Notes: generated from the sequence alone by a model not told the origin. Numbered from the stretch's first letter, positions 1 through 11,266 are shown. The stretch is 64,000 bases of DNA from Streptomyces sp. PCS3-D2 (GCF_000612545.2 NZ_CP097800.1:2973001-3037000); one strand, 5' to 3'. A program made the numbers and translations.

Positions 1-501
<501 letters not shown>

Positions 502-933
502 TCACCTCACGGTGAAGCGGACCGCGCTCTCCAGGAACGGGATCTCCAGCAGCGGCCTGGGCTCCATCACCAGCGCGAGCAACGTGATCGCCACGCCCAG
601 CACCCCGTACGTGATCATGTCCGTGAAGCGGGAGCGCACCGCGAGCATGCCCACCGAGGGCAGCACCCGCCGCAGCACCGCCGCCGCGATCAGCGCCACG
701 CCGATCACCAGGCACCCGGCCCGGGCCTGCCCGAGCGCGGTGGTCAGCAGCCCCACCGCGGTCGCGGCGAGCACGCTGAGCATCGGCCACTGGCGGGCGG
801 GGGTGGACACGGCGCCGGGGACGGCCCGGCCGCTGCCCTCGGGGCGGGCCGTGTCCCGCGTGATGGACGGAAAGCGGCGGGACCTGGCCGTGCCGCTCCC
901 GTTCACGTGCTCGGCACCCGGTTCAGTGCGCAC
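502..933 (-). CDS. DUF3017 membrane protein
   Basis: A 143-residue protein with a charged, Pro/Arg-containing N-terminal tail of about 45 residues and then three hydrophobic segments (about 50-66, 73-90, 106-121). This fits the small DUF3017 family of actinobacterial membrane proteins, which is usually found directly downstream of folD. The first 11 bases overlap the end of folD, so it is probably translationally coupled to it. Function unknown. The start is uncertain: Met51 (PMLSVL) would give a shorter, purely membrane version. Confidence 0.75.
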   Translation of the reverse strand: MRTEPGAEHVNGSGTARSRRFPSITRDTARPEGSGRAVPGAVSTPARQWPMLSVLAATAVGLLTTALGQARAGCLVIGVALIAAAVLRRVLPSVGMLAVRSRFTDMITYGVLGVAITLLALVMEPRPLLEIPFLESAVRFTVR

Positions 934-1783
934 TGCCGGTCCGCTCCGCCGCCTCGACGACGTTGACGAGCAGCTGGGCGCGGGTCATCGGGCCGACGCC
1001 GCCCGGGTTCGGCGAGATCCACGCGGCGACCTCGGCGACACCGGGGTGCACGTCGCCGACGATCTTTCCGGCCTCGTCACGGCTGACGCCCACGTCGAGC
1101 ACGGCCGCGCCCGGCTTCACGTCCTCGGGCTTGACCAGATGCGGCACTCCGGCCGCGGCGACGACGATGTCCGCCTGGCGCAGCAGCCCCGAGAGGTCGC
1201 GCGTACCGGTGTGGCACAGCGTCACGGTGGCGTTCTCGGACTTGCGGGTCAGCAGCAGGCCGATGGACCGGCCGACGGTGATCCCCCGGCCGAGGACGAC
1301 GACGTGCGCCCCGTCGATCTCGACGCCGTGGTGGCGCAGCAGCGCGACGATTCCGTACGGGGTGCAGGGCAGCGGGCCCGGCTCGTTCAGCACGAGCCTG
1401 CCGAGGGAGGTGGGGTGCAGCCCGTCGGCGTCCTTCAGCGGGTCCATCAGCTCCAGGACCCGGTTGGTGTCGATGCCCTTGGGGAGCGGGAGTTGGACGA
1501 TGTATCCGGTGCACTGCGGGTTGGCGTTGAGCTCCCGCACGACCTCCTCGATGTCCTCCTGGGAGGCCGTCGCGGGCAGTTCGCGCTGGATGGAGGCGAT
1601 GCCGACCTCGGCGCAGTCCTTGTGCTTGCCGTTGACGTACCAGCGGCTGCCCGGATCGTCCCCGACGAGCAGGGTGCCGAGGCCGGGGGTGATGCCCCGG
1701 GCCTTCAGGGCCGCCACACGGGCGGTCAGTTCTGACTTGATCGCGGCCGCGGTGGCCTTGCCATCGAGAATCTGGGCGGTCAT
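923..1783 (-). CDS. folD: Bifunctional methylenetetrahydrofolate dehydrogenase / methenyltetrahydrofolate cyclohydrolase
   Basis: A full-length FolD (286 residues; the family is usually about 280-300). It oxidises 5,10-methylene-THF to 5,10-methenyl-THF with NADP and hydrolyses that to 10-formyl-THF in the cytoplasm. The substrate-binding Tyr49 and catalytic Lys53 (YVNGK) are present, with QLPLP (97-101), Asp120 in LKDADGLHP, the dinucleotide loop GRGITVGRS (165-173) and the C-terminal PGGVGPMT signature. The start is set by GGAGG upstream of the ATG at 1783. 10-formyl-THF is the formyl donor for PurN and PurH, encoded about 1 kb away, so the neighbourhood is coherent. Confidence 0.97.
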   Translation of the reverse strand: MTAQILDGKATAAAIKSELTARVAALKARGITPGLGTLLVGDDPGSRWYVNGKHKDCAEVGIASIQRELPATASQEDIEEVVRELNANPQCTGYIVQLPLPKGIDTNRVLELMDPLKDADGLHPTSLGRLVLNEPGPLPCTPYGIVALLRHHGVEIDGAHVVVLGRGITVGRSIGLLLTRKSENATVTLCHTGTRDLSGLLRQADIVVAAAGVPHLVKPEDVKPGAAVLDVGVSRDEAGKIVGDVHPGVAEVAAWISPNPGGVGPMTRAQLLVNVVEAAERTGSAH

Positions 1784-1852
1784 GCCCCCATCCTCCCGGA
1801 TGAGGTGGCCCGGGTTCCAGTCAAGGTGCTCGCGGAACCGCAGGGTTCATTG

Positions 1853-1869
1853 CACTTGCACAACAAGTG
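1853..1869. promoter_or_regulatory. Inverted repeat CACTTG-N5-CAAGTG between folD and the divergent membrane gene
   Basis: Perfect 6-base arms around CACAA, in the 244-base divergent intergenic region (folD start 1783, membrane gene start 2028). The left half is also a tandem TTGCAC-type sequence. It is a candidate operator serving either direction. The regulator is unknown. Confidence 0.35.
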
Positions 1870-2027
1870 ACGGGTGCCGGGACCGCAAACTGGACAAGGC
1901 CTCGCGGGCCGGACCACGATGAAACGACTGAGTGCCGCGGGCAGTGCCGGGGGGCGGACCGCACCGTGCAGGATTCCTCCGCGCTCGTTGCCGTGCGTCC
2001 CTGCACTTCCACGGAGGAACACCCCAG

Positions 2028-2675
2028 ATGAGTTTCGGCGACCCGCACAACCCGTACGGACAGCAGCCGCAGGCGCAGCCCGGCTACGGCTACCCCCAGC
2101 AGGCCCCGCAGCCCGGCTACGGCTACCCCCAGCAGGCTGCGCAGGGCTACCCCGGCGGACCCGCCGGATTCCCGGGCGGTCCGGGCGTCCCCGTGGAGAT
2201 GCCCGGCGGGGCGAAAGCGGCCCGCGTCGTCCTCTTCGTCATCGGCGCCCTGCATGTACTGGGCGGCCTGTTCCTCATCGTCGTCGGCGCCCTGTTCGCC
2301 TCGGCGATGTCGAGCTCCGGCACCGGCTACTCCGGCTCCTCGGCGGAGGACGCCGGTGCCATCGCCGGGACCGCCGGCGTCGTCGTGGGCCTGCTCGTCA
2401 TCGCCTACGCCCTGTGGCCCATCCTGACCGCGGCCAAGCTGGCCAAGGGCCGGGGCGGGGTGCGCGTCTCCGGCATCATCTTCGGCTCGCTCCAGACCCT
2501 CTTCGCCGCGCCCGGCGTGCTCCTGTACCTGGTCGCGCTCGATGCGAGCGAGAACGACGCGGCCGGCGTCGTCTTCCTCGCCGTGCTGCCGTCCCTGGTG
2601 TCCCTCGCCCTCGGCCTGACCATCGTGATCGGTCTGGCCAAGGCCGGCGACTACTTCCGGCGCCCCCGGTACTGA
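2028..2675 (+). CDS. Tyr/Pro/Gln-rich integral membrane protein
   Basis: A 215-residue protein. Residues 1-60 are low complexity with repeated PGYGYPQQ units and Gly/Pro runs. The rest has four hydrophobic segments (approximately 66-90, 109-135, 147-170, 180-203). This is a common Streptomyces layout: a disordered cytoplasmic N-tail followed by a small membrane bundle. The start was moved to the ATG at 2028 because GGAGG lies 10 bases upstream, and the repeat-rich tail starts right after it. No catalytic motif. Function not recognised. Confidence 0.8.
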   Translation: MSFGDPHNPYGQQPQAQPGYGYPQQAPQPGYGYPQQAAQGYPGGPAGFPGGPGVPVEMPGGAKAARVVLFVIGALHVLGGLFLIVVGALFASAMSSSGTGYSGSSAEDAGAIAGTAGVVVGLLVIAYALWPILTAAKLAKGRGGVRVSGIIFGSLQTLFAAPGVLLYLVALDASENDAAGVVFLAVLPSLVSLALGLTIVIGLAKAGDYFRRPRY

Positions 2676-2689
2676 CCGCCGCCGTGCGC

Positions 2690-2738
2690 ACACGGCGAAG
2701 GCCGCGACCCGCAGTGCGGGTCGCGGCCTTCGCCGTGT
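2690..2738. terminator. Perfect 24-bp hairpin, bidirectional terminator
   Basis: The arms at 2690-2713 and 2715-2738 are exact reverse complements around a single central G. The hairpin sits between convergent genes (the membrane protein ends at 2675, purH ends at 2751), so it can terminate both. There is no U-tract, as is typical in Streptomyces. Confidence 0.88.
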
Positions 2739-2750
2739 CGGGACCGGAAC

Positions 2751-4346
2751 TCAGTGGAAGAAGTGCCGGGTCCCGGTGAAGTACATCGTCACGCCGGCCT
2801 TCTGCGCGGCCTCGACGACCTGCTCGTCGCGGACCGAACCGCCCGGCTGGACCACGGCCTTGATGCCCGCCGCGGTCAGGATCTCCAGGCCGTCCGGGAA
2901 GGGGAAGAAGGCGTCGGACGCGGCGTACGAGTCCTGCGCGCGCTCGGCACCGGCCCGCTCGACGGCGAGCTTCGCCGAGTCGACGCGGTTGACCTGGCCC
3001 ATGCCGACGCCGACCGAGGCGCCGTCCTTGGCGAGCAGGATGGCGTTCGACTTGACGGCCCGGCAGGCCCGCCACGCGAAGGCCAGCTCGGCGAGCTCCG
3101 CCGGGGACAGGGCCTCGCCGGTGGCCAGGGTCCAGTTGGCCGGGTCGTCGCCCTCGGCCTGGAAGACGTCCGACTCCTGGAGCAGCACGCCGCCGGAGAC
3201 GGGCTTGAGGTCGCCCGGCTGGTGCGGGGTGCCGTCGACCTTGAGGACGCGGATGTTCTTCTTCCTGGCCAGGATCTCCACCGCACCGTCCTCGTAGCCG
3301 GGGGCGGCGATGACCTCGGTGAAGATCTCCGCGACCTGCTCGGCGAGCTCGACGGTGACCGGGCGGTTGACGGCGATGACACCGCCGAACGCCGACAGCG
3401 GGTCGCAGGCGTGCGCCTTGCGGTGGGCGGCGGCGACGTCCGCGCCCACCGCGATGCCGCACGGGTTGGCGTGCTTGATGATCGCCACGCACGGCTCTTC
3501 GTGGTCGTAGGCGGCGCGGCGCGCGGCCTCGGTGTCCACGTAGTTGTTGAAGGACATCTCCTTGCCGTGCAACTGCTCGGCATTGGCGAGTCCGCCCGGC
3601 TGACCGTCCGTGTAGAGGGCGGCGGCCTGGTGCGGGTTCTCGCCGTAGCGCAGGGTGGACTTGCGCTCCCAGGCGCCGGCCAGGAACTCGGGCAGCGCGC
3701 CCTCCTCGCCCTCCGGGGCGTACGCGTTCGTGAACCAGGAGGCGACGGCCACGTCGTAGGCGGCGGTGTGCTGGAAGGCCTCGGCCGCCAGACGCTTGCG
3801 GGCGGTGAGGTCGAAGCCGCCGCCCTGGGCCGCGGCGATGACGTCGGCGTACCGCTCGGGGCTGGTGACCACGGAGACCGACGGGTGGTTCTTGGCGGCG
3901 GCGCGGACCATCGACGGCCCGCCGATGTCGATCTGCTCGACGCACTCGTCCGCAGTGGCACCCGACTGGACGGTGGCCTGGAACGGGTACAGGTTGACGA
4001 CGACGAGGTCGAAGGGCTCGACGCCCAGCTCGGCGAGCTGGCTGCGGTGGTCCTCCAGGCGCAGGTCGGCGAGGATGCCGGCGTGCACGCGCGGGTGCAG
4101 GGTCTTGACCCGGCCGTCCAGGCACTCGGGGAAGCCGGTCAGCTCCTCCACCTTGGTGACGGGCACCCCGGCAGCGGCGATCTTCGAGGCGGTGGAGCCG
4201 GTGGAGACGAGCGCGACGCCCGCCCCGTGCAGGCCGAGAGCCAGCTCTTCCAGTCCCGTCTTGTCGTAGACGCTGATGAGCGCACGACGGATCGGCCGCT
4301 GGGTCGTGGTCGGGTCGTTGCTCGCTGCGGTGTCTGCGGCGGTCAC
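2751..4346 (-). CDS. purH: Bifunctional AICAR formyltransferase / IMP cyclohydrolase
   Basis: 531 residues, the normal PurH length. The N-terminal IMP cyclohydrolase domain (about 18-215) begins [17 protein letters not shown] and has the STGSTA and [10 protein letters not shown] loops. The C-terminal AICAR transformylase domain carries the catalytic Lys-His pair in KHANPCG (Lys about 291). The protein ends GTRHFFH, as in the family. It catalyses the last two steps of de novo IMP synthesis using 10-formyl-THF. The GTG start overlaps the TGA of purN (GTGA), so the two genes are translationally coupled. Confidence 0.97.
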   Translation of the reverse strand: MTAADTAASNDPTTTQRPIRRALISVYDKTGLEELALGLHGAGVALVSTGSTASKIAAAGVPVTKVEELTGFPECLDGRVKTLHPRVHAGILADLRLEDHRSQLAELGVEPFDLVVVNLYPFQATVQSGATADECVEQIDIGGPSMVRAAAKNHPSVSVVTSPERYADVIAAAQGGGFDLTARKRLAAEAFQHTAAYDVAVASWFTNAYAPEGEEGALPEFLAGAWERKSTLRYGENPHQAAALYTDGQPGGLANAEQLHGKEMSFNNYVDTEAARRAAYDHEEPCVAIIKHANPCGIAVGADVAAAHRKAHACDPLSAFGGVIAVNRPVTVELAEQVAEIFTEVIAAPGYEDGAVEILARKKNIRVLKVDGTPHQPGDLKPVSGGVLLQESDVFQAEGDDPANWTLATGEALSPAELAELAFAWRACRAVKSNAILLAKDGASVGVGMGQVNRVDSAKLAVERAGAERAQDSYAASDAFFPFPDGLEILTAAGIKAVVQPGGSVRDEQVVEAAQKAGVTMYFTGTRHFFH

Positions 4347-4966
4347 TGGATTGTTACCTTTCGTCCCTCAATGCGGTAGCCGTGCCGGGCCAGGCGCCCC
4401 ACGACGTCGACGAGCAGCTGTCGCTCGACTTCCTTGATGCGCTCGTGAAGAGCGGCTTCGTCGTCCTCGTCCCGAACTTCGACCACACCCTGGGCGATGA
4501 TCGGACCGGTGTCCACGCCGCTGTCCACGAAGTGGACCGTGCAGCCGGTGACCTTCGCGCCGTAGGCGAGCGCGTCCCGCACGCCGTGCGCGCCGGGGAA
4601 GGAGGGGAGGAGGGCGGGGTGGGTGTTGATGAACCGGCCGCCGAAGCGGTCGATGAACTCCTTGCCCACGATCTTCATGAAACCGGCCGACACGACGAGG
4701 TCGGGCGCGTGCGCGCCGGTCGCCGCGGTGAGGGCGGCGTCCCACTCGGCACGGCTTCCGTAGTCCTTCACCGGGCAGACGAAGGTGGGGATCCCGGCCT
4801 TCTCCGCCCGCTCCAGGCCGGCGATGTCCGCGCGGTCGGCCCCCACGGCGACGACTTCGGCACCGAAGCCCTCGGGTCCGCCGGGATGGGCGTCGATGGC
4901 GTCGAGCAGGGCCTGGAGGTTGGTGCCGGAACCGGAGACCAGCACGACCAGGCGGGAGGCGGCCAT
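4343..4966 (-). CDS. purN: Phosphoribosylglycinamide formyltransferase (GAR transformylase 1)
   Basis: 207 residues from the ATG at 4966, where the family's usual start ([19 protein letters not shown]) falls; the 16 extra upstream codons are not conserved-looking. The catalytic triad is visible: Asn114 and His116 in [16 protein letters not shown], and Asp152 in [10 protein letters not shown]. It transfers the formyl group of 10-formyl-THF to GAR, the third step of purine synthesis. It is first in a two-gene operon with purH (4-base overlap). A TATATC at 5033-5038 on the minus strand is a possible -10, but no good -35 was seen. Confidence 0.96.
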   Translation of the reverse strand: MAASRLVVLVSGSGTNLQALLDAIDAHPGGPEGFGAEVVAVGADRADIAGLERAEKAGIPTFVCPVKDYGSRAEWDAALTAATGAHAPDLVVSAGFMKIVGKEFIDRFGGRFINTHPALLPSFPGAHGVRDALAYGAKVTGCTVHFVDSGVDTGPIIAQGVVEVRDEDDEAALHERIKEVERQLLVDVVGRLARHGYRIEGRKVTIQ

Positions 4967-5210
4967 GGGAGGCCCTTTCTCGCGGGATTGCGGTGTTCGT
5001 CTTTGTGTGGTCATACGAATCTCCGGGGTACCGATATACGGGGAACCCTACGAAGCCGCCGACCGCCTGCAACGATACCGGCACACCGGACGGCCCCCGA
5101 GGGACGGGGGGACGGGCGGGCGGTAGCGTCTGGCGTACAAGCCGCAAACTGGCCTCACCTCGCCTCGATGTCCTCGTGACGTCCATGACACAGGGGAAGT
5201 AACACACCCG

Positions 5211-5801
5211 ATGCCGGACCGCCGTCAGCCCGACTCCCCCACCGACGACAACCCCTACGCGGCCCCGCCGGAGGGCCGGCCCGACCAGCCGTGGCAGCCG
5301 CGCAGCGGCGGCGACGGCGACGGCGGGAACGGCGACGGGAACGGCCCGGGGGACTCGGGCGGCCAACGGGGTCCGGCGCGCTGGGACCCGACGGACCCGA
5401 TCCAGCGCCGTGCCCGCTACGCGCTGCTGGCCGGCATGTGGGGCTTCTTCTTCGGGATCTTCGGGATCCCGTCGGTCGGCCTGCTGCTGGGCGCGCTCGC
5501 CCTGTACTGGGGGATCAGCGCGCTGCGCGGCAAGCCGGCCGCGGCGACCGGCGAGCCGGGTGCCCCCAAGGGCCTGGACGCGCTGGGCCCGGCGGCCCGC
5601 CCCCAGCGCACCGCGGCGGTGAGCGGCCTGGTCACCGCCTCGCTGGCGATCCTGCTGGCCATGAGCTCGTACGCACTGCAGCTCGCGTACAAGGACTTCT
5701 ACGTCTGCCGCGACGACGCCCTCACCAAATCGGCGGAGCTCCAGTGCAACAGCCTCCTGCCGGACAACGTCGTCGGCGACGTCCTGAAGGTCCGCCTCTA
5801 A
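5211..5801 (+). CDS. Small membrane protein with Pro/Gly-rich acidic N-tail
   Basis: 196 residues. Residues 1-62 are disordered, rich in Gly, Asp, Pro and Arg. Hydrophobic segments at about 68-102 (a re-entrant pair, GMWGFFFGIFGIP...LLLGALALYWG) and 136-156 (VSGLVTASLAILLAM) are followed by a short soluble tail with two cysteines (YVCRDD, ELQCNS) that could form a disulfide outside the membrane. The start is supported by GGGGAAG 11 bases upstream. It is divergent from purN. No enzymatic motif. Product unknown. Confidence 0.75.
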   Translation: MPDRRQPDSPTDDNPYAAPPEGRPDQPWQPRSGGDGDGGNGDGNGPGDSGGQRGPARWDPTDPIQRRARYALLAGMWGFFFGIFGIPSVGLLLGALALYWGISALRGKPAAATGEPGAPKGLDALGPAARPQRTAAVSGLVTASLAILLAMSSYALQLAYKDFYVCRDDALTKSAELQCNSLLPDNVVGDVLKVRL

Positions 5802-5873
5802 GGGCGTGATGCGAAGGTCCCGCCCCGCCGATGTCCCCGGCGCGGGGGCCCGGAGGCGGCGGCTAGGCGACGG

Positions 5874-7544
5874 CTAGGCGGGCGGTTTTCGCCGGGGCAG
5901 CACCCTCGCCCCGGCCACCGGCTGCGGACTCGGCGGCGGGCCCACCGGCCCCGCACCCGATCCCGGACCCGATCCCGGACCCGGCCTCGGACCGAGATCC
6001 AGCCCGGCCACCACCGTCACCGCCCGCCGCGCCCGTACCGGGGGTACCGCCTCCGGAGCCGCCACGGCCTCGGGTGCGGCCGCGGTCTCCGGCATCACCG
6101 CGACCGCAGGTGCGGCCGCCGCCACCGGAGCCGCCACCGCCGCCGCAACCGCCGGAGGCACCGGCTCGGGCGGGATCTCCGGAACCAGCGCCCCCGACGC
6201 CTTCCGCATCGCCTCCCACCTCAGTTCCCGCACCCCGCTGTCGTGCCAGTCGTCGTCCACCGGAGCGTCCGCGTCCACCGCTGCCGGTCCCTGCGCCGGG
6301 CGATAGCGCCACGCGTGCACCCCCACCGCGACCGGCACGGCCAGCAGCAGCGTCCACGCGAAGGCGGCCGCTCCCGTGGCCCACCACACCGGCCCGAACT
6401 CGGCGAGCCGCCGCGAACCCAGCGGTCCCGCCGAGGCCGCCGCGAGCCCGGCCATCACCAGGCCGCACACCAGCGCTCCGAGCGCCGCCGTGAGCGCGGT
6501 CTCCCCGTACGAGACCTCACGCGCCCGGCGCACCGCGAACCAGCCCACCGCCAGCCCCGCGACCACCGGCACCGCGGTGGCGGTCCAGGTCAGCGGGGTG
6601 CCCGGCCCTGCGGCCGGGAGCGCCTCCAGCAGCGGGAACCGGGGCAGCGCGGGCGCGCCCGCGAAGCCGAGCGGGGAGGCCGTCACCTCGGCGCCGAGGG
6701 CGAAGCCGGGGCCGAGGGCGTAGGACGCCGCCCAGACCATGGCGTTCGGAATCAGGGCGACCGAGAGCAGCAGGACCGCGAACCGGCCCGACCACACCCC
6801 GGTCAGCGACAGGAACGAGCTCTGGACCTGCGCACCGTGCCAGGCGAGCGAGGCGCCGACGAGCAGCGCCCCGCCGCCCAGGAGCACCAGGGCACCGCCG
6901 GCGCCCGCCCGCAGCGCCAGCGCGTACCGAGGGCGCGCGAAGCCGCGGCGCACGCCTCTCGGCAGCCAGTTCGGCAGCGGCCCGAGCGGCCGCCCCTTGG
7001 CCCCCCACACACCTCCGGCCGCGGCCAGTACGGCGACCATCGGAACGTGCCAGGCGGCGCTGATCGGGTCGGCCGGCATCGGGCCGCCGGCGGCGTACAC
7101 CGTGGCGAACGCGCCGACGGCGAGGTACCCGCAGAGCACGGCCGAGAACACGGCCGTCGCGGGCAGCACCTCCTCGCCCTCCTCCTCGCAGGCGCCGCCC
7201 AGTCGGGCCGCCCGCCGCATGAGCAGGACGGGCAGCCCGATGAGCAGCAGCGGTGTCACACCAACGGGTGCCGGTACGCCGGAGAGCGTGTCGTACCGCA
7301 CCAGTTCGGCCCCGTGGGCGAGCAGCCACAGCCCGGCGGCAAGGTGCAGGGCACCACCGGGGCCGCTGTCGGGATAGGGGGAGCTGATCCACAGGACGAT
7401 GACGAGCACGGCGAGGAAGCCGAGCCCGAGTCCGGCCGCCACGGCGCCGCCCACCACGCATGCGGCGGCGGCCGGCGAACGCCGTCGCACGCCGGCTCGC
7501 GGGGCCGCCGGCAACCGGGTCCCGCGTTCGGTCACTTGGGTCAC
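5874..7544 (-). CDS. DUF6350 / PerM-like multi-pass membrane protein
   Basis: A large integral membrane protein (about 556 residues) with roughly ten hydrophobic segments over the first 430 residues. The C-terminal cytoplasmic tail of about 120 residues is rich in Pro/Ala/Val and ends in a PG-repeat ([11 protein letters not shown]). The pattern fits the DUF6350 family of actinobacterial proteins, sometimes labelled cell division protein PerM, which sits next to purN in Streptomyces. The start is ambiguous: the GTG at 7544 or the GTG at 7535, the latter having GGGG 8 bases upstream. It is divergent from the HTH regulator. No functional residues can be assigned. Confidence 0.78.
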   Translation of the reverse strand: MTQVTERGTRLPAAPRAGVRRRSPAAAACVVGGAVAAGLGLGFLAVLVIVLWISSPYPDSGPGGALHLAAGLWLLAHGAELVRYDTLSGVPAPVGVTPLLLIGLPVLLMRRAARLGGACEEEGEEVLPATAVFSAVLCGYLAVGAFATVYAAGGPMPADPISAAWHVPMVAVLAAAGGVWGAKGRPLGPLPNWLPRGVRRGFARPRYALALRAGAGGALVLLGGGALLVGASLAWHGAQVQSSFLSLTGVWSGRFAVLLLSVALIPNAMVWAASYALGPGFALGAEVTASPLGFAGAPALPRFPLLEALPAAGPGTPLTWTATAVPVVAGLAVGWFAVRRAREVSYGETALTAALGALVCGLVMAGLAAASAGPLGSRRLAEFGPVWWATGAAAFAWTLLLAVPVAVGVHAWRYRPAQGPAAVDADAPVDDDWHDSGVRELRWEAMRKASGALVPEIPPEPVPPAVAAAVAAPVAAAAPAVAVMPETAAAPEAVAAPEAVPPVRARRAVTVVAGLDLGPRPGPGSGPGSGAGPVGPPPSPQPVAGARVLPRRKPPA

Positions 7545-7663
7545 CCCGCCATGGTGCCAACGACACGCGCTATGGACGGGTAACAGGCGAATGTCCGTGG
7601 TGTCGCCCAATATACGTTTATGTACTTTATTGCTCAGGGCTGCCGGGTCGCGGGGAGTGTGGC
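7545..7663. promoter_or_regulatory. Divergent intergenic region with an AT-rich core
   Basis: The 119 bases between the DUF6350 gene and the HTH/sigma gene contain an unusually AT-rich run at about 7608-7632 (ATATACGTTTATGTACTTTA). It includes TACTTT (a TAnnnT-type -10) and TATACG. This is the likely promoter of one or both divergent genes. No confident -35 was found. Confidence 0.4.
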
Positions 7664-8809
7664 ATGACAAGAAGCGTCGAGGGCCTGCCCGCCCCGCACG
7701 AGCGCCGAAGACTGCGCGAGGCCGCGGAACTGACGCTCGATGAGGTCGCGGCGGCCGTGGGCGTCACCGCGGCGACGGTCCGCCACTGGGAGTCCGGGCG
7801 CACGAACCCGCGCGGCCGCAAGCAGGACGCCTACGCACGTTTCCTCGACGGCCTCGCGGCACCGCCGGTGGAGGGGGCACCCGGGGGCGGGGGCGGTCCG
7901 GCCGGCCCGGACGAAGGCGCGGCGGCCGCCGCCGCCCCCGGCACCGGGGGCGGCCCGCCCGGCGCCGCGGCCACCCGGCCGGTCGTACACCCCCTGAACG
8001 GACCCGCCGAAGCCTTCGACACCCTCTACGACCGGGCCACGCCCGCCCTCGCCCGGCAGGCCTACCTGCTCACCGGCCGCCGTGCCCTCGCCCTGGAGGC
8101 CGTCGACCGGGCCTTCACCCGGGCCTGGGACCAGTGGCCGGAAGTGGCCGCCGACCCGGACCCGGAAGGCTGGGTGCGCGCGATCGCGTACGAGCACGCG
8201 CTCTCCCCCTGGCACCGGTTCCGGCGTGCCCACCGCAAGCCCGACCGGCTCCCCGCCGATCCCGCCGACCGGATCCTCCTCGACGCGCTGCTCGCCCTGT
8301 CCGCCCTCCACCGGCGCACCGTCCTGCTCTACGACGGCGTCGGCCTGGACCTGCCCGACACCGCAGCCGAGACCGAGGCCACCACCCTCGCCGCCGGCAA
8401 CCGCATCCTGCACGCGCACGCCGAGCTCGCCGCCCGGATCCCCGAACTGGCCGACGTACCGGTCGAGAAGCAGTCCGCGGCGCTGCGGGAGCGGCTCGTC
8501 GGCCTGCGACCGCCCTTCCCGCTCGACCCGCGCCCGGCCGCGACGGTCCGCGGCGGCGGCGAGCGGCGCGGCCGGCAGTGGACCCGGGCGACACTCGGCC
8601 TGACCGCGGTGATCACGGTCGCCACCGCCTACACGGCGGCGACCGCACCCACCCGGTACGACCCACCGCCGGCACCCGGCGAGAGCGTGTCCGGGGTGCC
8701 GCCGCTCAGCGGCCCGCAGCAGCTCACCGAACGGAGCAGGCAACTGCACGACAAGCTGCGCACGGATCCGCAGGCGGGCCCGGCACGCATCACGCCGAGG
8801 ATCGAGTGA
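7664..8809 (+). CDS. HTH / sigma-factor-like regulator with C-terminal membrane anchor
   Basis: 381 residues from the ATG at 7664 (GGGGAG 7 bases upstream). An N-terminal XRE-type helix-turn-helix (about 12-50; [20 protein letters not shown]) is followed by a Gly/Ala/Pro linker and then a region resembling ECF sigma region 2 ([21 protein letters not shown], about 118-138, with FTRAW and [10 protein letters not shown]). A weak region-4-like segment follows ([20 protein letters not shown]), where the second HTH is poorly conserved. A single hydrophobic segment near 308-328 suggests a membrane anchor with the last 50 residues outside. The unusual HTH + sigma2 + TM order suggests a regulator held at the membrane; function is inferred only from domains. 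Confidence 0.75.
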   Translation: MTRSVEGLPAPHERRRLREAAELTLDEVAAAVGVTAATVRHWESGRTNPRGRKQDAYARFLDGLAAPPVEGAPGGGGGPAGPDEGAAAAAAPGTGGGPPGAAATRPVVHPLNGPAEAFDTLYDRATPALARQAYLLTGRRALALEAVDRAFTRAWDQWPEVAADPDPEGWVRAIAYEHALSPWHRFRRAHRKPDRLPADPADRILLDALLALSALHRRTVLLYDGVGLDLPDTAAETEATTLAAGNRILHAHAELAARIPELADVPVEKQSAALRERLVGLRPPFPLDPRPAATVRGGGERRGRQWTRATLGLTAVITVATAYTAATAPTRYDPPPAPGESVSGVPPLSGPQQLTERSRQLHDKLRTDPQAGPARITPRIE

Positions 8810-8821
8810 GAGCTGGTACGC

Positions 8822-8867
8822 GAACGGGCGTGGCCCGCACCCCGAGGGGTGCGGGCCACGCCCGTTC
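8822..8867. terminator. Perfect 22-bp hairpin, bidirectional terminator
   Basis: The arms at 8822-8843 and 8846-8867 are exact complements around GA. It lies between the convergent HTH/sigma gene (ends 8809) and sucD (ends 8885). Confidence 0.9.
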
Positions 8868-8884
8868 AGCCGTACGGCCGCTGC

Positions 8885-9775
8885 TTACTGAGCGGCGTTC
8901 AGGATCGCGCGAGCGAGCTCGGCGGTCTCGGTCGGCGTCTTGCCGACCTTGACACCGGCGGCCTCAAGGGCCTCCTTCTTGGCCTGCGCCGTGCCGGAGG
9001 AGCCGGAGACGATGGCGCCGGCGTGGCCCATGGTCTTGCCCTCGGGGGCGGTGAAGCCCGCGACGTAGCCGACGACCGGCTTGGTGACGTTCTTCGCGAT
9101 GAAGTCCGCCGCACGCTCCTCGGCGTCGCCGCCGATCTCACCGATCATGACGATCAGCTCGGTCTCCGGGTCGGCCTCGAAGGCCTCCAGAGCGTCGATG
9201 TGCGTGGTGCCGATGACCGGGTCGCCACCGATGCCGACGGCAGAGGTGAAGCCGATGTCGCGCAGCTCGTACATCATCTGGTAGGTCAGCGTGCCGGACT
9301 TCGACACGAGACCGATCTTGCCGGGCTTGGTGATGTCGCCCGGGATGATGCCGGCGTTGGACTGGCCGGGGGTGATCAGACCCGGGCAGTTCGGGCCGAT
9401 GATGCGGGTCTTGTTGCCCTTGGCGGTCGCGTACGCCCAGAAGGCGGCGGAGTCGTGCACCGCGATGCCCTCGGTGATGACGACGGCCAGCGGGATCTCG
9501 GCGTCGATGGCCTCGACGACGGCGGCCTTGGCGAAGGCCGGCGGGACGAAGAGGACGGAGACGTTGGCGCCCGTCTTCTCCATCGCCTCGGCGACGGAGC
9601 CGAAGACCGGGACCTCGGTGCCGTCGAAGTCGACGGTCGTGCCGGCCTTGCGCGGGTTCACGCCGCCGACGATGTTGGTGCCGTCAGCCAGCATCAGCTT
9701 GGTGTGCTTCATGCCCGTGGCACCGGTCATGCCCTGGACGATGACCTTGCTGTCCTTGTTGAGGAAGATAGCCAT
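8885..9775 (-). CDS. sucD: Succinate--CoA ligase, alpha subunit
   Basis: 296 residues, standard length. The N-terminal CoA-binding domain has [16 protein letters not shown] and the NPRKAG segment. The C-terminal ligase domain carries the phosphohistidine at about residue 251 in [18 protein letters not shown]. With SucC it forms the TCA-cycle enzyme that converts succinyl-CoA and ADP or GDP to succinate with NTP formation. It lies 21 bases downstream of sucC in the same operon. Confidence 0.97.
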   Translation of the reverse strand: MAIFLNKDSKVIVQGMTGATGMKHTKLMLADGTNIVGGVNPRKAGTTVDFDGTEVPVFGSVAEAMEKTGANVSVLFVPPAFAKAAVVEAIDAEIPLAVVITEGIAVHDSAAFWAYATAKGNKTRIIGPNCPGLITPGQSNAGIIPGDITKPGKIGLVSKSGTLTYQMMYELRDIGFTSAVGIGGDPVIGTTHIDALEAFEADPETELIVMIGEIGGDAEERAADFIAKNVTKPVVGYVAGFTAPEGKTMGHAGAIVSGSSGTAQAKKEALEAAGVKVGKTPTETAELARAILNAAQ

Positions 9776-9796
9776 GTGAGTCTGTGACCTCTGCCC

Positions 9797-10975
9797 TTAC
9801 TTCGCAGCCGCGAGCTCGGCGGCCTTGTCGGCCGCGCCGTCCATGGTGTCCACGCGCTGCACCAGCGGGTGGTTGGCGTCCGAGAGGATCTTGCGACCCA
9901 GCTCGGCGTTGTTGCCGTCGAGACGGACGACGAGCGGCTTGGTGACCGCCTCGCCCTTCTGCTCCAGCAGGGCGAGCGCCTGGACGATGCCGTTGGCGAC
10001 CTCGTCGCACGCGGTGATGCCACCGAAGACGTTGACGAAGACGGACTTGACGTCCGGGTCCCCGAGGATGATCTCGAGACCGTTGGCCATGACGGCGGCG
10101 GAGGCGCCACCGCCGATGTCCAGGAAGTTGGCGGGCTTGACGCCACCGTGGTTCTCGCCGGCGTAGGCGACGACGTCCAGGGTGCTCATGACGAGACCCG
10201 CGCCGTTGCCGATGATGCCGACCTCACCGTCGAGCTTGACGTAGTTGAGGTTCTTCGCCTTGGCGGCGGCCTCGAGCGGGTTCGCGGCGGCGTGGTCGAC
10301 GAACTCCTCGTGACCCGGCTGACGGAACTCGGCGTTCTCGTCGAGGGAGACCTTGCCGTCGAGGGCGATGACCTCGCCGGAGGCGACCTTGGCGAGCGGG
10401 TTGACCTCGACGAGGAGGGCGTCCTCGGCGATGAAGGTGTCCCACAGGGTCACGAGGACCTCGGCGACCTTCTCGGCAACCTCGGCCGGGAACTGCGCCA
10501 GCGCGACGATCTCGCGGGCCTTCTCGATGGTCACGCCCTCGTTGGCGTTCACCGGGACCTTGGCGAGCTTCTCCGGGGTCTCCTCGGCGACCTGCTCGAT
10601 GTCCATGCCGCCCGCGACCGAGGCCATGGCCAGGAAGGTGCGGTTGGTGCGGTCGAGGAGGTACGAGACGTAGTACTCCTCGACGATCTCGGGAGCGGTC
10701 TCCGCGATCATCACCTTGTGGACCGTGTGGCCCTTGATGTCCATGCCCAGGATGTCCGTCGCGCGGGCGACGGCCTCGTCCGGGGTGGCGGCCAGCTTCA
10801 CGCCGCCGGCCTTGCCGCGGCCGCCGACCTTCACCTGCGCCTTGACGACCGACTTGCCGCCCAGCCGCTCGGTGGCCTCGCGAGCCGCCTCAGGCGTGTC
10901 GATGACTTCACCGGCCAGCACCGGTACACCGTGCTTGGCGAAGAGGTCCCTCGCCTGGTACTCGAACAGGTCCAC
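9797..10975 (-). CDS. sucC: Succinate--CoA ligase (ADP-forming), beta subunit
   Basis: 392 residues with the typical [20 protein letters not shown] start (GTG at 10975; AAGGGACGG upstream). It has an ATP-grasp N-terminal domain ([17 protein letters not shown], about 41-57; VEVNPLAKV Mg/nucleotide loop) and a C-terminal CoA-ligase domain ([21 protein letters not shown]). It is the first gene of sucCD. Confidence 0.97.
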   Translation of the reverse strand: MDLFEYQARDLFAKHGVPVLAGEVIDTPEAAREATERLGGKSVVKAQVKVGGRGKAGGVKLAATPDEAVARATDILGMDIKGHTVHKVMIAETAPEIVEEYYVSYLLDRTNRTFLAMASVAGGMDIEQVAEETPEKLAKVPVNANEGVTIEKAREIVALAQFPAEVAEKVAEVLVTLWDTFIAEDALLVEVNPLAKVASGEVIALDGKVSLDENAEFRQPGHEEFVDHAAANPLEAAAKAKNLNYVKLDGEVGIIGNGAGLVMSTLDVVAYAGENHGGVKPANFLDIGGGASAAVMANGLEIILGDPDVKSVFVNVFGGITACDEVANGIVQALALLEQKGEAVTKPLVVRLDGNNAELGRKILSDANHPLVQRVDTMDGAADKAAELAAAK

Positions 10976-11266
10976 GCGCGTCCGTCCCTTGTCTTTTTAA
11001 AGATTCGCAGTGATTCGCGGTTGTCTGCTATCTGCGTGGGCGTGCCGCGGAGGGCAACGTGACGGCGCTGTCACAAGGAAGGCGCACACGGTGACCGTGG
11101 ACGCGGCATGTCCGTCCGGCAGGTTATCCCCGTGGGGCGTGCGACCCTAAATCGCAGATCACACCTGAACGGTGATACCTGTCACAGAACGCCTTACGGT
11201 TGAACTGGAAATTCGTGTGATCCGCCGATTCACACCGGTGCCCGGGGCGGGCGTGTCGGAGGGGTC
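10976..11266. promoter_or_regulatory. sucCD upstream region with several dyad sites
   Basis: No gene in about 290 bases. An AT-rich TCTTT-TT-AAAGA dyad (10992-11003) lies 17 bases before the sucC start. GTGAC-N6-GTCAC is at 11059-11074. GTG-N6-GTCAC at 11172-11185 fits the GTG(N)6GNCAC pattern reported for the Streptomyces Crp protein. GTGTGA-N9-TCACAC lies at 11216-11236. sucCD transcription must start here. Which dyad matters is inference. Confidence 0.4.

Noticed and set aside
11216-11236. GTGTGA-N9-TCACAC as an E. coli-type CRP site
   Set aside because: The spacer between the TGTGA and TCACA halves is 9 bases, not 6, so it does not fit that consensus.
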